Assembly (NCBI GenBank): GCA_012295275.1
Contig: CM022665.1
Span: 44,991,595-45,019,094 of the forward strand
From: Chrysomallon squamiferum
Lineage: Eukaryota > Mollusca > Gastropoda > Neomphalida > Peltospiridae
Length of the DNA: 27,500 nucleotides
Direction: 5' to 3'
Shown: positions 10,101-21,102 of the stretch, piece after piece
Layout of the letters: the number at the start of each line of letters is the position of its first letter
Numbering within the stretch: the first letter of the stretch is position 1
Made by a program: the position numbers and the translations under genes
The notes under the pieces: model-generated
Databases searched by the model: none
Told to the model about the DNA's origin: nothing
Seen by the model: only the letters and a program-made list of their open reading frames with translations

Positions 10101-10690
10101 TGTTAGATATTATTTACTGCTACTTTTACTGCAGAAGCTACCACTGTTAGTACAACTACTGCAGCTACAACTGCTATTATTACTTGTATTACTGCTGCTA
10201 GTATTACTACTACTACTACGTTTGCTAATACTATTATTAATACTAATATTAATACTACTACGATTGCGACTACTACTACTGCAACTACTGCAACTATCAC
10301 TATTACTATTACTATCATTACTGCTACTACTATTACTACAACTACTACGACTACCACTACTACAAGAACTACTAATAATATACCTACTACAACTGCAACT
10401 ACTACTACTTGTACTAGTATTACTAATGCTACTACAAATATTACTTTTACTAATACAGATACTATTACTAGTAATAATAATTATACTATTACTACTACTA
10501 CTATTATTACTACCTTTACTATTAATACAAATACAGATATTACAAATATCACTTTTACTAATACAGATACTATTACTACTAATAATAATTATTATAATAT
10601 TACTACTACTACTATTATTACTACCTTTACTATTAACACAAATACAGATACTACTACTACTACTAGTACTACTATTACAAGAACGACAGT
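10101..10690. repeat. (ACT)n field with about 109-bp tandem duplication
   Basis: Diverged ACT/GCT/ATT triplets run for almost 600 bp. Within them, 10433-10540 and 10541-10650 are two copies of one unit. The landmarks CTTTTACTAATACAGAT and TACCTTTACTATTAA recur about 108-112 bp apart. The 211-residue plus-strand Leu-rich frame is a by-product. Confidence 0.9.
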
Positions 10691-11040
10691 ACCACTAACA
10701 AACCATTGCCCTAAAAACATTATTGCAAACAGACAGAACTACTGCTGCGACGAAGCTACAACTACGACAACGCTCACTGCAGCTGCAGCCACTGTTCTCA
10801 TTAGCACTATTATTCCTCAGCATTAATTGAGCTCTGCGCGTTGCAGTATCAGTCAGATTTTTTTTTGTCAGCCGCGTGTTACAAGAGCTTTTCACAGACG
10901 TACAGACACGCGCCTCTCTCTCCCTCTGAAAGAGGACAGAGTTACGTGACAGTGAGGCCAGCAGATAGGGAAATTTGTTAATCCAGTGTGATTCGGTAAC
11001 GACAGGGTCGTGGTGTTATGACGGAAAGCGAGACGAATAA
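10691..11040. other. Unique island
   Basis: Complex sequence of near-average GC with short CAG/GCA-rich patches. There is no convincing frame or splice context. Confidence 0.45.
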
Positions 11041-11290
11041 AAGTAACACTGGAAAGAAGGGAGTAGGGAGGGAGGGGAGGGGAGAGAGAGAGAGAGGGGG
11101 GGGGGGAGGGGGGGAGGGAGGGAGATAGAGAGAAGGAGAGAGAGAGGGGGGAAAGATAGAGAGAGAGAGAAATATATACAGTGAGAGATAGAGAAAGAGA
11201 GAGAGAGGGAGAAAGAGAATGAGAGTAAGAGAGGAACAGAGACAGAGAGACAAAGAGAGAGAGAAAGAGAGTCAAGAAGATATGAGCAGT
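11041..11290. repeat. Purine-rich (GGGA)n/(GA)n tract with G-quadruplex motif
   Basis: Almost all purines on the plus strand. G-runs at 11096-11106, 11108-11114, 11116-11118 and 11120-11122 are separated by single A bases, a strong quadruplex pattern. The Ser/Leu/Pro-rich minus frames are artefacts. Confidence 0.9.
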
Positions 11291-12885
<1,595 letters not shown>

Positions 12886-13022
12886 CAAAGTTCTCGAGAG
12901 GACAAATTATTAAAGCATTATTGTCACGACCGTTTGATGTATTCGACGACGGAAACGTAAAACGACATCACAAAAGCTCGACCCTTTGGAAATCGTCCAC
13001 AGTGGACGATGAAATCTACTGA
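12886..13022 (+). CDS. Candidate 3'-terminal exon, unknown protein
   Basis: After the acceptor AG at 12884-12885, one frame is open for 45 codons to TGA at 13020-13022. The first two bases complete a split codon. The product has mixed composition, with segments FSRGQIIKALLSRPFDVF and WKSSTVDDEIY at the C terminus. What I see: a branch-like CTAAT, about 35 bases of T-rich tract, AG, a complex frame, and AATAAA at 13289-13294. What I infer: a last exon. I recognise no family, an alternative frame is open for 24 codons, and a 45-codon frame can arise by chance. Confidence 0.25.
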
Positions 13023-13609
13023 GCAATTAAATACACATTTCCACACAAACACAGACAGAGAGAGATCACCCTCAGACTCTACACATCATTTTTTTTTTTT
13101 TTTTTTTTTTTGGTTTGTTTATTCGTTTTTTTTTTTTAAAACCCTGGGTCCAGTTATCTTCGTTTTTTTTTTTCGCTTTTTTCTTTTTTTTTTTTTTTTT
13201 CTTTCCTTTTTTTATTTATTTATTGATTCTTTGAACGAATCTCACGGCTCAATTACACGTCAAACCTAATTAGCAGGCGATGAGATGAAATAAACGTGAA
13301 GCAGTTAACAAAAGATGAGAGAAGTTTTTTTTTTCTTAATTAGAAACTTTAACCGCGGCGTTAGCAGAACCGTGGTCAACTGTGGAGAGAGAGAGAGAGA
13401 AACAGAGAAACAGAAAGACAAAAAAACAGATGTGCGCAGAAATAGAAGGATTATTTTAAGGTGAGGGTGTTCTCTCTCTCTCTCTCTCTCTCTCTGTATG
13501 GAAGTGGATTCCTGTAAAGATGTGTAATACGCCGTAGATGTTCTCGGTAAATATGTCTGAACATTAATTTGTTTGACGGTTTGCCTTTTAAATCTCGTTA
13601 TACCGCGAG
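13023..13609. other. T-rich low complexity and spacer
   Basis: Poly-T blocks lie at 13088-13135 and 13165-13215, with short GA (13385-13401) and TC (13471-13494) tracts and a little unique sequence between. No gene is visible. Confidence 0.6.
13289..13294 (+). terminator. AATAAA polyadenylation-type hexamer
   Basis: Canonical hexamer about 267 bases after the stop of the candidate exon at 12886-13022. In AT-rich DNA the hexamer alone means little. Confidence 0.2.
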
Positions 13610-14085
13610 GGTGTGCGTGTATCTGTATTTTTTTGTATGTATGTGTATATGTGTGAATGGGTATAGTTGTGTATGTACGTATGTATCTGTATGTATGTAT
13701 GTATGTGTTGTATGTGTATAGTTTTGTATGTATGTATGTATGTTTGTATATGTATGTATGTATGTATATATATATGTATGTATGTATGTATGTGTGTGTG
13801 TTTATGTATGTGCATATGTAGATAGGATGGCTTCTAGGTATATAGGAAGGTAGTTAGGTAGACAGGTAGATAGGCATGTATAAAAGAATGGATGGAGTGT
13901 ATATGGATGTGCACGTATGAACGCATGTATGTGTATCTGTGAATATGTCTGTATGTATATATGTATGTGTATGTATGGTTGTACTTACATATGTATGTTT
14001 GTATGTATGTATAAATGTATTAATATATATATATATGTATATATGTGTATATATATATATATATGTGTGTGTATGTACGTGTGTA
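13610..14085. repeat. (TGTA)n array, imperfect
   Basis: TGTA, TGTG, TATA and AGGTAG units alternate over about 475 bp. A diverged GGTAGATAGG patch lies at 13818-13875. Confidence 0.9.
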
Positions 14086-14284
14086 CAATATAATAATAAA
14101 AAACAAAAAAAACAAAAATCATTTCCTGATAACACAAAATTCTGTTTTACGTTTCCTTCTCTCCACTGACATAAATGTCACAAGTCACGGAATTTACGTT
14201 TAAAAATTACTTAGTTATTCTGGAAACTGTCGGACTTAATAACTTAATGAATATGAAAACACTTTCTGTTGACATTTTGATCGT

Positions 14285-14347
14285 TGTGACGTGAACTGTT
14301 CGCGACCTTGATATTTGTGACGTGACCTTTTAGTGACCTTAACCTTG
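14285..14347 (-). promoter_or_regulatory. Nuclear-receptor-like half-site cluster with DR5
   Basis: On the minus strand, AGGTCA occurs twice as a direct repeat with a 5-bp spacer (plus-strand TGACCT at 14323-14328 and 14334-14339). Further related half-sites lie on either side (CGACCTTG, AACCTTG), with two TGACGTGA elements at 14287 and 14318. DR5 of AGGTCA is the classic RAR/RXR arrangement. Binding is inference. Confidence 0.25.
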
Positions 14348-14353
14348 ATGATA

Positions 14354-14356
14354 TAT

Positions 14357-14397
<41 letters not shown>

Positions 14398-14402
14398 CAG
14401 AT
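14354..14402. repeat. (GATA)n microsatellite
   Basis: About ten GATA units plus one GACA unit. Confidence 0.96.
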
Positions 14403-14781
14403 ACACACACTTACGTATATACACATATAGAAAGTGGGATATCAGAAATACTTTTTTTTAGAAACAACGAAAGAGCGAATGAATAATTCAGATTAACATA
14501 TGAACCGAATCACTTATGTTCTTTCTTTGATAATACGTTCAAACAACAAAAGGTATTCTCTGAAATAATCATTTTCTTCAGTGTTTGCGATAATCAGTCT
14601 ACGTATTGTTTTACATGCAGGCATGCGTAACTGTATCCATCGCTCAGTCTATATATATATATATATTCTTCTTTTCCTCTCAACCTTTTTAAATGCGAGT
14701 GTATTGAAATTTCTTCGCCATAAAAAAAATAATTATTGACTACGTTGTCTAAAATAGGTCTCTGTTTTTCTCCTGCCAGTG

Positions 14782-14824
<43 letters not shown>

Positions 14825-14988
14825 AGTCCACAGCCAAACGTTCTTTGATTGTCAGTCATTAAAGCACTTTACCGCGCATGTCAAACACGATAAGAACTTC
14901 CGCTGTTCCTTCTTGTTTGTATTGATTACGACAAGGACAAAGTCTGGCGGGTTATTTAAAAAAAAACAAAAAAAAAAAAACATCGACG

Positions 14989-15022
<34 letters not shown>

Positions 15023-15118
15023 AAAAAGTTGTTGTATAAATACAGTTACGGCAACAATGACGAACATCAATTATTCATGATTTTTACCAAGTGTGACAAA
15101 ATTGTTTAAGAGTTATTT
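14403..15118. other. Unique spacer with long poly-A runs
   Basis: Complex AT-rich sequence. Poly-A lies at 14789-14822 and A-rich DNA at 14958-15022, with a short (TA)n at about 14650. On the minus strand a 29-codon frame (14868-14954) follows a T-rich tract and an AG and ends ...CLTCAVKCFND. It is weak and not called. Confidence 0.45.
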
Positions 15119-15194
15119 TTGAAACGAGCGCGGAATCGAAAATTGATTTATCGTCTGTTCGCTGATGTGTGTATCGTGTTCGTATTGTTTTGCG

Positions 15195-15351
15195 TTGGGG
15201 CATCGTTGTTGTTGTTGTTGCTGTTGTTGTTGCTGTTGCCGTTGCTGGTGCTGTTGTTGTCGTTGTCGTGTGTGTTTTTTTTGGGGTTTTTTGTTGGCGG
15301 TTTTGGAGGTTTGTTTGTTGCTCGGATACAGAGGTTGATGGATTTTTAGGA

Positions 15352-15393
<42 letters not shown>

Positions 15394-15565
15394 GTAATTA
15401 ATTTATTAATTTATTGATATGTTTGTTTGTTTGTTATTGTTACTGTTACTGTTATTGTTATTATTATTATTATCATTATTATTATAGCCAAAATGTATCT
15501 ATTTATTTTTATTTTATATATACATTATGTGGATATATGTATGTTTGTGTGTATATATATGAATA

Positions 15566-15601
<36 letters not shown>

Positions 15602-15700
15602 ATATATATATATATATATAAATTTGTTTTCTCGTTTAGTTTTGTTATTTTCTTATAGTAGTTGTTGTTGTTGTTATTGGATTTTTTTATATCGATGATA
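15195..15700. repeat. (GTT)n, (GT)n, (ATT)n, (ATCT)n and (TA)n series
   Basis: A chain of short microsatellites: GTT/GCT 15205-15270, GT 15354-15390, TTA/CTG 15430-15486, ATCT 15567-15600, TA 15602-15620 and GTT 15659-15678. The Leu- and Val-rich plus frames come from these. Confidence 0.88.
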
Positions 15701-15829
15701 TTATTTATTACTGTATATTACAGTTCACTTTCGATTTGATCGGCTGCTTCTTTAACCAAAAACGTTTTATATTCTGTAGTATTGTACTGTCTTATATTGC
15801 ATCGTATTATATGTTAGTTCATTACAATA
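15701..15829. other. Short unique spacer
   Basis: AT-rich sequence without a supported feature. Confidence 0.45.
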
Positions 15830-16030
15830 TGCTTATTATAATGTATTTTATTATAATGTATTTTATTATACTGTACTATACTGTGTATACTATTGTATTA
15901 TATTGTACTACACTGTGTGTACTATTACATTATATTGTACTATACTGTATGTACTATACTGTACTACATTACGTGTACATCTGTATTATACTGTACTGTG
16001 TGTACTACTCTATACTGTACTTATTATACT
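15830..16030. repeat. 32-bp minisatellite and related TACTGTA motifs
   Basis: Three units of 32 bp at 15871-15902, 15903-15934 and 15935-15966 share TTGTACTAYACTGTRTGTACTA. They are flanked by more diverged TATACTGTAC and TATTTTATTATAATG motifs. Confidence 0.8.
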
Positions 16031-16152
16031 GCATTTCTCTGAACCACTTTATATTATATTCCATTACCTCTGCGCGGCTTTCAATATCATATCATTCTCT
16101 ATTCGATTAAAATGTATTTTCTTATTTCACACTGTTCCCTCTGTCTAACCAG

Positions 16153-16209
16153 CTACCTCTTCGATCGCTCCTACGACGGCGTCATTGAATTACTGAAAAC
16201 CATTAGAAG
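16153..16209 (+). CDS. Candidate 57-nt symmetric internal exon
   Basis: The acceptor-like CTAACCAG (AG at 16151-16152) follows a pyrimidine-rich stretch. A donor-like AAG/GTATCT lies at 16209/16210. Between them is exactly 57 nt, in the frame YLFDRSYDGVIELLKTIR with split codons at both ends, so inclusion or skipping would keep the frame. An in-frame TAA lies just upstream of the acceptor. The codons are less AT-rich than the flanks. No family is recognised. The antisense frame over the same bases is also open, which weakens the call. Confidence 0.22.
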
Positions 16210-16346
16210 GTATCTGGGTTTCAGTTCTCGGAGGTGCTGTCGTTGACCACGATGAATCACTTTGTGCGACGTCATCGTCAAGAGGACCTCGGCGCTGTTT
16301 GCTTCCATTGTCAAGCAAAGTGTAATTTTGTAAGAAAATGTAATCA
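16190..16346 (-). CDS. Candidate terminal exon, unknown protein
   Basis: On the minus strand the sequence CTTTTTCCAG (AG at 16348-16347) is followed by a frame open for about 51 codons to TAA at 16190-16192. The composition is natural for a cytoplasmic tail: an acidic patch (PLDDDVAQSDSSW) and then TTAPPRTETQIPSNGFQ at the end. No ATG is present, so it could only be an exon. It overlaps the plus-strand candidate, and at most one is likely to be real. Confidence 0.2.
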
Positions 16347-16357
16347 CTGGAAAAAGG

Positions 16358-16718
16358 CTATTATCTGGATTATTTTATTTATTTTTATTTTTTTTTTTTT
16401 TTGAAAACTAAATTTTAAATCTTGTTTTTCAAGAAATAGAATGGCTTAGTGAAGACAAGATGAAGTTAAACATTTTTTTATTTTCATTTTTTTTTTCAAA
16501 ATTAGTAGATTGCAAATAAAAGATAGTTTGCTGCTAATGATTAAAAAAAGTGCCCTTGTTGTTCTTGCAGAAGATTTTGTTTTTTTTGACTGTTAATATC
16601 AGTATGAAGGATGAACTAATGATATGAACAGAAATGTATTTCTACATAACTATTGGTGAGGGGCATGCAAGTTTATAATATAGATAAGATTACAGTTATA
16701 AGAAGATCTGGATATAAA
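16358..16718. other. AT-rich spacer
   Basis: T-rich runs at 16374-16402 and 16471-16497, and otherwise complex AT-rich sequence. No gene is supported. Confidence 0.5.
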
Positions 16719-16975
16719 ACATACATACATACATACATACACACAGACATACATACAGACATACATAAACACACACATATATATATACACACACACATAT
16801 ATATATACATACACATGTACATACACACATGTATATATATATAACACATATATAAACACATATAAACACACATAAAAAGTTAAAAATAAAACACACACAC
16901 ATACATACATACACACACATAAACGTACAGACATATATATATATACATATATATATACACACACACACACACACC
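16719..16975. repeat. (CATA)n/(CA)n/(TA)n compound array
   Basis: CATA units, CACA tracts and TATATA tracts are interleaved over about 255 bp. The Cys/Val/Tyr frames on the minus strand are artefacts. Confidence 0.92.
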
Positions 16976-17039
16976 AAATTATCATCTTATCACATTACAG
17001 AACAGATTTGTAAAAAATATTCCACCAGCTAAAATCTAG

Positions 17040-17171
17040 CAAAACAGTCCTGGACGACAAGATACCACGTGGTTTGGTTATCTGCACAAGACGCGGATTC
17101 TTCTTAAGTCAAAATTTGTAAAGACAAAACGTTGGCGGTTTCATTCCAAACACAGTTATAAGACAAGTTAA
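17040..17171 (+). CDS. Open frame of 43 codons, unknown
   Basis: A complex frame follows a TAG stop and runs to TAA at 17169-17171. It is strongly basic, with GYLHKTRILLKSKF and VKTKRWRFHSKHSYKTS. There is no ATG and only a weak acceptor (AAAACAG, AG at 17046-17047). The Lys/Arg/aromatic spacing resembles the start of a PH domain only superficially. It may be chance. Confidence 0.12.
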   Translation, partial: QNSPGRQDTTWFGYLHKTRILLKSKFVKTKRWRFHSKHSYKTS

Positions 17172-17540
17172 CTAGCGGCAATTTTAAACTGAGAAAAAAA
17201 ACACAAAAAAACACCAGAGAGAAGACTGCGCGTGGGTTCTTTACTGAGAGAGATGAGAAAGACTGAAGAAGCGAGGATGTCAGACAAAATGTCTGCCATT
17301 TACTGAGGTTAATTAGGAGCAGATAACTCCAGTACAAATAGTTCAACGTAATTACGTAAAATTAACTTTTTTTTCTTCCTCTTCTTCGTTAGAGCAGATA
17401 TTTTTAAAAGCAGCAGACAAAGACGTAACTGAATAATTAGCAAGAAAGATGAAACATTACAATAATGTGATTTGGACAAAGAAAATAATTAAACTCATTA
17501 TAGATTTGGGAGCGTATGGAATGGTATTGTTTTAAATTTC
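17172..17540. other. Unique AT-rich spacer
   Basis: Complex sequence. The minus strand carries a hydrophobic, Ser/Leu-rich open frame without an ATG that I do not trust. Confidence 0.45.
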
Positions 17541-18190
17541 AAATGGTAAAAAAATAAAAATGAAATTGGTTAACTAAATAAAGAAAAATTTGAAATATGT
17601 AAATAAGAAGAGAAAAAAAAATGGGGGAAAAAAAACAATAAAAGGTAAAAAGAAAAATGAAATTATATAACTAAACAAATATAGTTATTATGAAGCATGT
17701 AAATTAAGTAATGAATAAAAAAATTAAAAATATATAAAAAGGAAAAATATTATTACGTAACTAAATAAATGTAGTGTTTAGCATGTAGATAAATTAATAA
17801 AGAAAGAAAAGACAATTTTGTATATAAAAAAACGAAAATGAAAAATAAAAATAAAATTATATAACTAAATAAACATATTATGAGACATAATAAATTAATT
17901 AATGTAAAAAAATAAAAATAATAATTTTGTTTTAAAAAGTAATAATAAAAAGGAAAAATAAAAACGAAATTATATAACTAAATAAATATATTATGAAGCA
18001 TTTAAATTAATTAACGTAAAAAAAACCCCAGAAAAAAACAAAAATAATAAATAAATAAATATACTGTTTAGTATGTAAATTAATCGATAAAAAAAAAAAA
18101 CTAAAATTAAAAAAAAAAAAAAAAAACCCATACTATTTAGCATGTAAATTAATCAACAAAGAAAGCAAAGAAAAAGTTGTGTATATATAA
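17541..18190. repeat. Diverged A/T-rich minisatellite, about six or seven units
   Basis: The landmark TAACTAAATAAA occurs at about 17571, 17668, 17758, 17862 and 17975, with weaker copies near 18046 and 18128. Each is followed by an AGCATGTAAATTAA-like motif. Unit length varies from about 71 to 113 bp because of A-run length changes. Confidence 0.8.
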
Positions 18191-18479
18191 AAAAACCTAT
18201 TAAAAACAAGATTTAGCTTTTTGTCCGTACGTTCGAACAGGTCACTGTGTGTGTTTCTGACAATTACTCCTACAACGGTAAATCACTGCTATCAAAGGCT
18301 CCACAGTTTTGCAGCTCGCTGACATAGTCAACTGTTAATCAGCGAACTCATTACAGCACGGATTTTATTACACAGTTAAATGTATCATGTGTTTTTTTTT
18401 TTTGTAAATTTACGTCAGTCAAAAAATTTCCTTACGGATATTTTTGTACGAACGTATTTAATTTCGTTCGTTTATTAAG
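18191..18479. other. Unique spacer
   Basis: Complex sequence with one AGGTCA half-site near 18239 and a poly-T run at 18392-18402. I see no gene. Confidence 0.45.
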
Positions 18480-18790
18480 AACACACACACATATACATAT
18501 ACAGACACACACATACACAAACACACACAAATACATATAAGTATATATATATATATGTGTGTTTATTTGTTTATTTATTTATTTATTTATTTATATAGAC
18601 AATGAAACACACACTCATGTATATATATACACGCATACACATATACATACACAATTAATATACATACATAAACACGTACATTATATATATATATATATAT
18701 ATATATACATACATACATACATACATACACACACACATATGTACGCACAGACAGATATACATACATACCTATATATATATTATTACTATC
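18480..18790. repeat. (CA)n, (TA)n, (TTTA)n and (CATA)n compound array
   Basis: Alternating CACA, TATA, TTTA (18563-18595) and CATA tracts. The Tyr/His/Thr frames on both strands are artefacts. Confidence 0.92.
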
Positions 18791-18976
18791 TGTACATAAA
18801 TGTGTGTGTCCGTGTTTATGTGTTTTGGCGTGCGACTGTGTTTTATGTTCCTTGACGAGGTGCATGTTTTATTAACATGACCCTTTTTCACCTGCACAGG
18901 TGACGCAACATTTTTAAAATACTCTGACAATATTAAATTACAGCTGCATTCAAAGACGAACACAAATTTCACTTAC

Positions 18977-19084
18977 CTTAATACAAGACTCTGTAATAGT
19001 CCACACAGAAACGAAACTTAAGTCCGGTCGTAAAATAAACACCACGAAGTTACGTGTTTTTACAGTTGATAATCCAACGCGAGT
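18977..19084 (-). other. Open frame ending at a perfect donor
   Basis: The minus strand has AAG/GTAAGT (plus-strand 18971-18979), a full consensus 5' splice site. A minus frame following a TGA is open for exactly 36 codons and ends on the codon boundary at this site. It includes VKTRNFVVFILRPDLSFV. No ATG and no good acceptor lie inside, so it is at best part of an exon or a 5' leader. Confidence 0.18.
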
Positions 19085-19497
19085 TCAAAATATAACCAAA
19101 AAAAAAATCTTAAACAAACAATCCTGTAAGAGTTTCCGTGATAACCCACACACAGCCACACACACACAAAAAAAATAAATAAAAAATAAACTGTACAAAG
19201 TTACATCAACACGCTTGTTTCTGACCTGTTCCGTTTCACTGAGTTTTGTAGACTTCAGTGTCCCCAATGAATGAATAAAAAAATAAAAAAAATAAAAAAC
19301 CACATTTAAATTTTAAAAGGTGCATCCTGTTTAGGGGGTCGCTTTGTGTTGTGTGGGGTTGAGTATCAAATTTGGTTAGAAGTTTTTTCAAAAACACTCC
19401 ACACCTGCAAATAGAAAAGAATATATATATTAATTTTCTGACCTGTAATTTTTAGCACAGTAAAGAAACTACAAAACAAGCGATTTAATATTAAATT
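19085..19497. other. Spacer with A-rich patches
   Basis: Short poly-A and AAAAAT tracts and complex sequence, including a GC-richer bit at 19325-19365. There is no supported feature. Confidence 0.45.
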
Positions 19498-19635
19498 AAA
19501 AAAAAAAAAAAAAAAATTGTGTGAAGATAGTCATTTTAGCAATTCTGTTTCTTGTCGACTAAAATATAGGAGTTTTGTTAAAGAAAGCCTTTTCATCTTT
19601 TCGGTTATATTTATTATAATGCAATATGACAGCTC

Positions 19636-19718
<83 letters not shown>

Positions 19719-19860
19719 CAAAGAAAGATACAGAAAGGCAAAGAGAGACAGAGATAGAGACAGGGAGATACATAGAAACAGTGATGGACACACAGAGAGA
19801 GAGAAAGAAGGAGAGACGGAAACAGAGACAGACATATTCTCACTTACGTAACTGTGGCTT
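19498..19860. repeat. Poly-A and (GA)n tract
   Basis: Poly-A lies at 19498-19517. Pure GA at 19639-19716 then decays into GACAGA and GAAAGA motifs to about 19830. Confidence 0.95.
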
Positions 19861-19866
19861 TCGTGC

Positions 19867-19993
19867 ACTTTTCGTTTCCTGCTGACGTCATAGTGCAACT
19901 AACGTCATAGCTGCTTGTTTAATTTATCACTAATCTTTAACTATTGAAATACTGACCTCGGTGTCCCTTTTCGTTTCCTGTTACGTAGTGTCC
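19867..19993 (+). repeat. Short direct repeat carrying CRE-like sites
   Basis: CTTTTCGTTTCCTG occurs at about 19868 and 19967, roughly 100 bp apart. Each copy is followed by an ACGT core: the full palindrome TGACGTCA at 19883-19890 in the first and TTACGTAG in the second. AACGTCA at 19901 adds another half. Confidence 0.7.
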
Positions 19994-20000
19994 TAGCCAA

Positions 20001-20034
20001 CCCCCCACCCCCCCCTCCACCCCCCTCCACTCCC
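20001..20034 (-). other. Putative G-quadruplex / i-motif
   Basis: C-runs of 6, 8, 6 and 3 bases on the plus strand with short loops. The minus strand therefore fits a G-quadruplex and the plus strand an i-motif. Confidence 0.6.
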
Positions 20035-20163
20035 TTACGTCCCTTGATACAAATGTCACCTTGATCGGTCACTTTAGCAATAATTCAAACTATTTTATGT
20101 TTCTTTTGTAAGAGACACTGAATATCATTAGTAATAGTAGAAAGAGGTGTGTAGGCTCGGAAG

Positions 20164-20440
20164 TAGTAATAGTAGTAGTAGTTATTGTTGTAGTAGTAGT
20201 AGTTGTTGTTGTTTTATTTGCTAACAATATTGTTGTGTCTCCACTCCTTAAGAAGATTAACAAACACGTGATCTGTAATGTAAACTTTCAGCTGACAGCA
20301 AACAGTACATCACCCCGTTTACAATACGGTCGTTGCAGTCTTACTGCTTTTCTTCGTGTTATTATTACTGCTGTTGCTGCTGCTGTTGTTGTTGTTGCTG
20401 TTGCTGTTGTTGTTGCTGTTGTTGTCGTTGTTGTTTACTT
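20164..20440. repeat. (AGT)n and (GTT/GCT)n with unique middle
   Basis: AGT/GTT triplets at 20164-20216, a unique stretch at 20217-20350, and GTT/GCT triplets at 20355-20435. A plus frame from 20235 has a complex head of about 38 residues (ending ...YGRCSLTAF) before the Ala/Val-repeat. It starts at GTG, not ATG, so I do not call it. Confidence 0.75.
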
Positions 20441-20572
20441 GGTGAAATATTTTGGAGTTCTTTATTTTATGTGTCTACGTTTTTCCGTCATCCATCATGT
20501 ATTTCTCTATACTTCTTCCTCAATAAAATTCTTCTTTTTTTTTTTTACTATGTATCTAGTTTCTAGGTATCC
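20441..20572. other. Short unique spacer
   Basis: AT-rich complex sequence with AATAAA at about 20522. No gene is visible. Confidence 0.4.
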
Positions 20573-20720
20573 TTGTTGTTGTTGTTGTTGTTGTTGTTGT
20601 TATTATTGTTGTTGTTGTTGTTGTTATTGCTGTTATTATTATTATTATTATTATCATTAGTGGTATCATTATTATTAGTATTATTATTATTAATTTTATT
20701 GTTACGTTCCTTGTTGTTGT
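20573..20720. repeat. (GTT)n/(ATT)n triplets
   Basis: GTT units pass into ATT units with occasional GCT and ATC. Confidence 0.93.
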
Positions 20721-20892
20721 TGTTTTTGATATTTTTAGTCTGTTTGTCTGTCTGTGCGTGTATTTTGAATTTAAATTTGTTTTTCCATTCTGGTAATTTT
20801 TGCGTAACTGTTGCTGTTACTGTTGTTCTCTTTTTATATTCATACTATCTCTTTTTATAACCTTCCTTTATTACTAGTATTAGAAAAACGAT

Positions 20893-20925
<33 letters not shown>

Positions 20926-21102
20926 CATTCTTGTAGGCGTTAATATAATACTTTTTTTTTTTTTAAATCAATTTCTTTTAAATATCTTCTCTTCTTTAAC
21001 ACCCCCGAAATGACGCCCCCGTCTACGACAAGATATTTATAAAATTATTGTTGTCTGTTGTTGGAGTGGTTGTCTTTATTGTCTGTATTTTTGTTTCTGC
21101 AG
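20721..21102. other. Spacer ending in a strong 3' splice-like site
   Basis: Unique sequence with poly-A at 20899-20925. The last 35 bases are pyrimidine-rich and end TTTGTTTCTGCAG, one of the best acceptor matches in the window. Confidence 0.45.
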
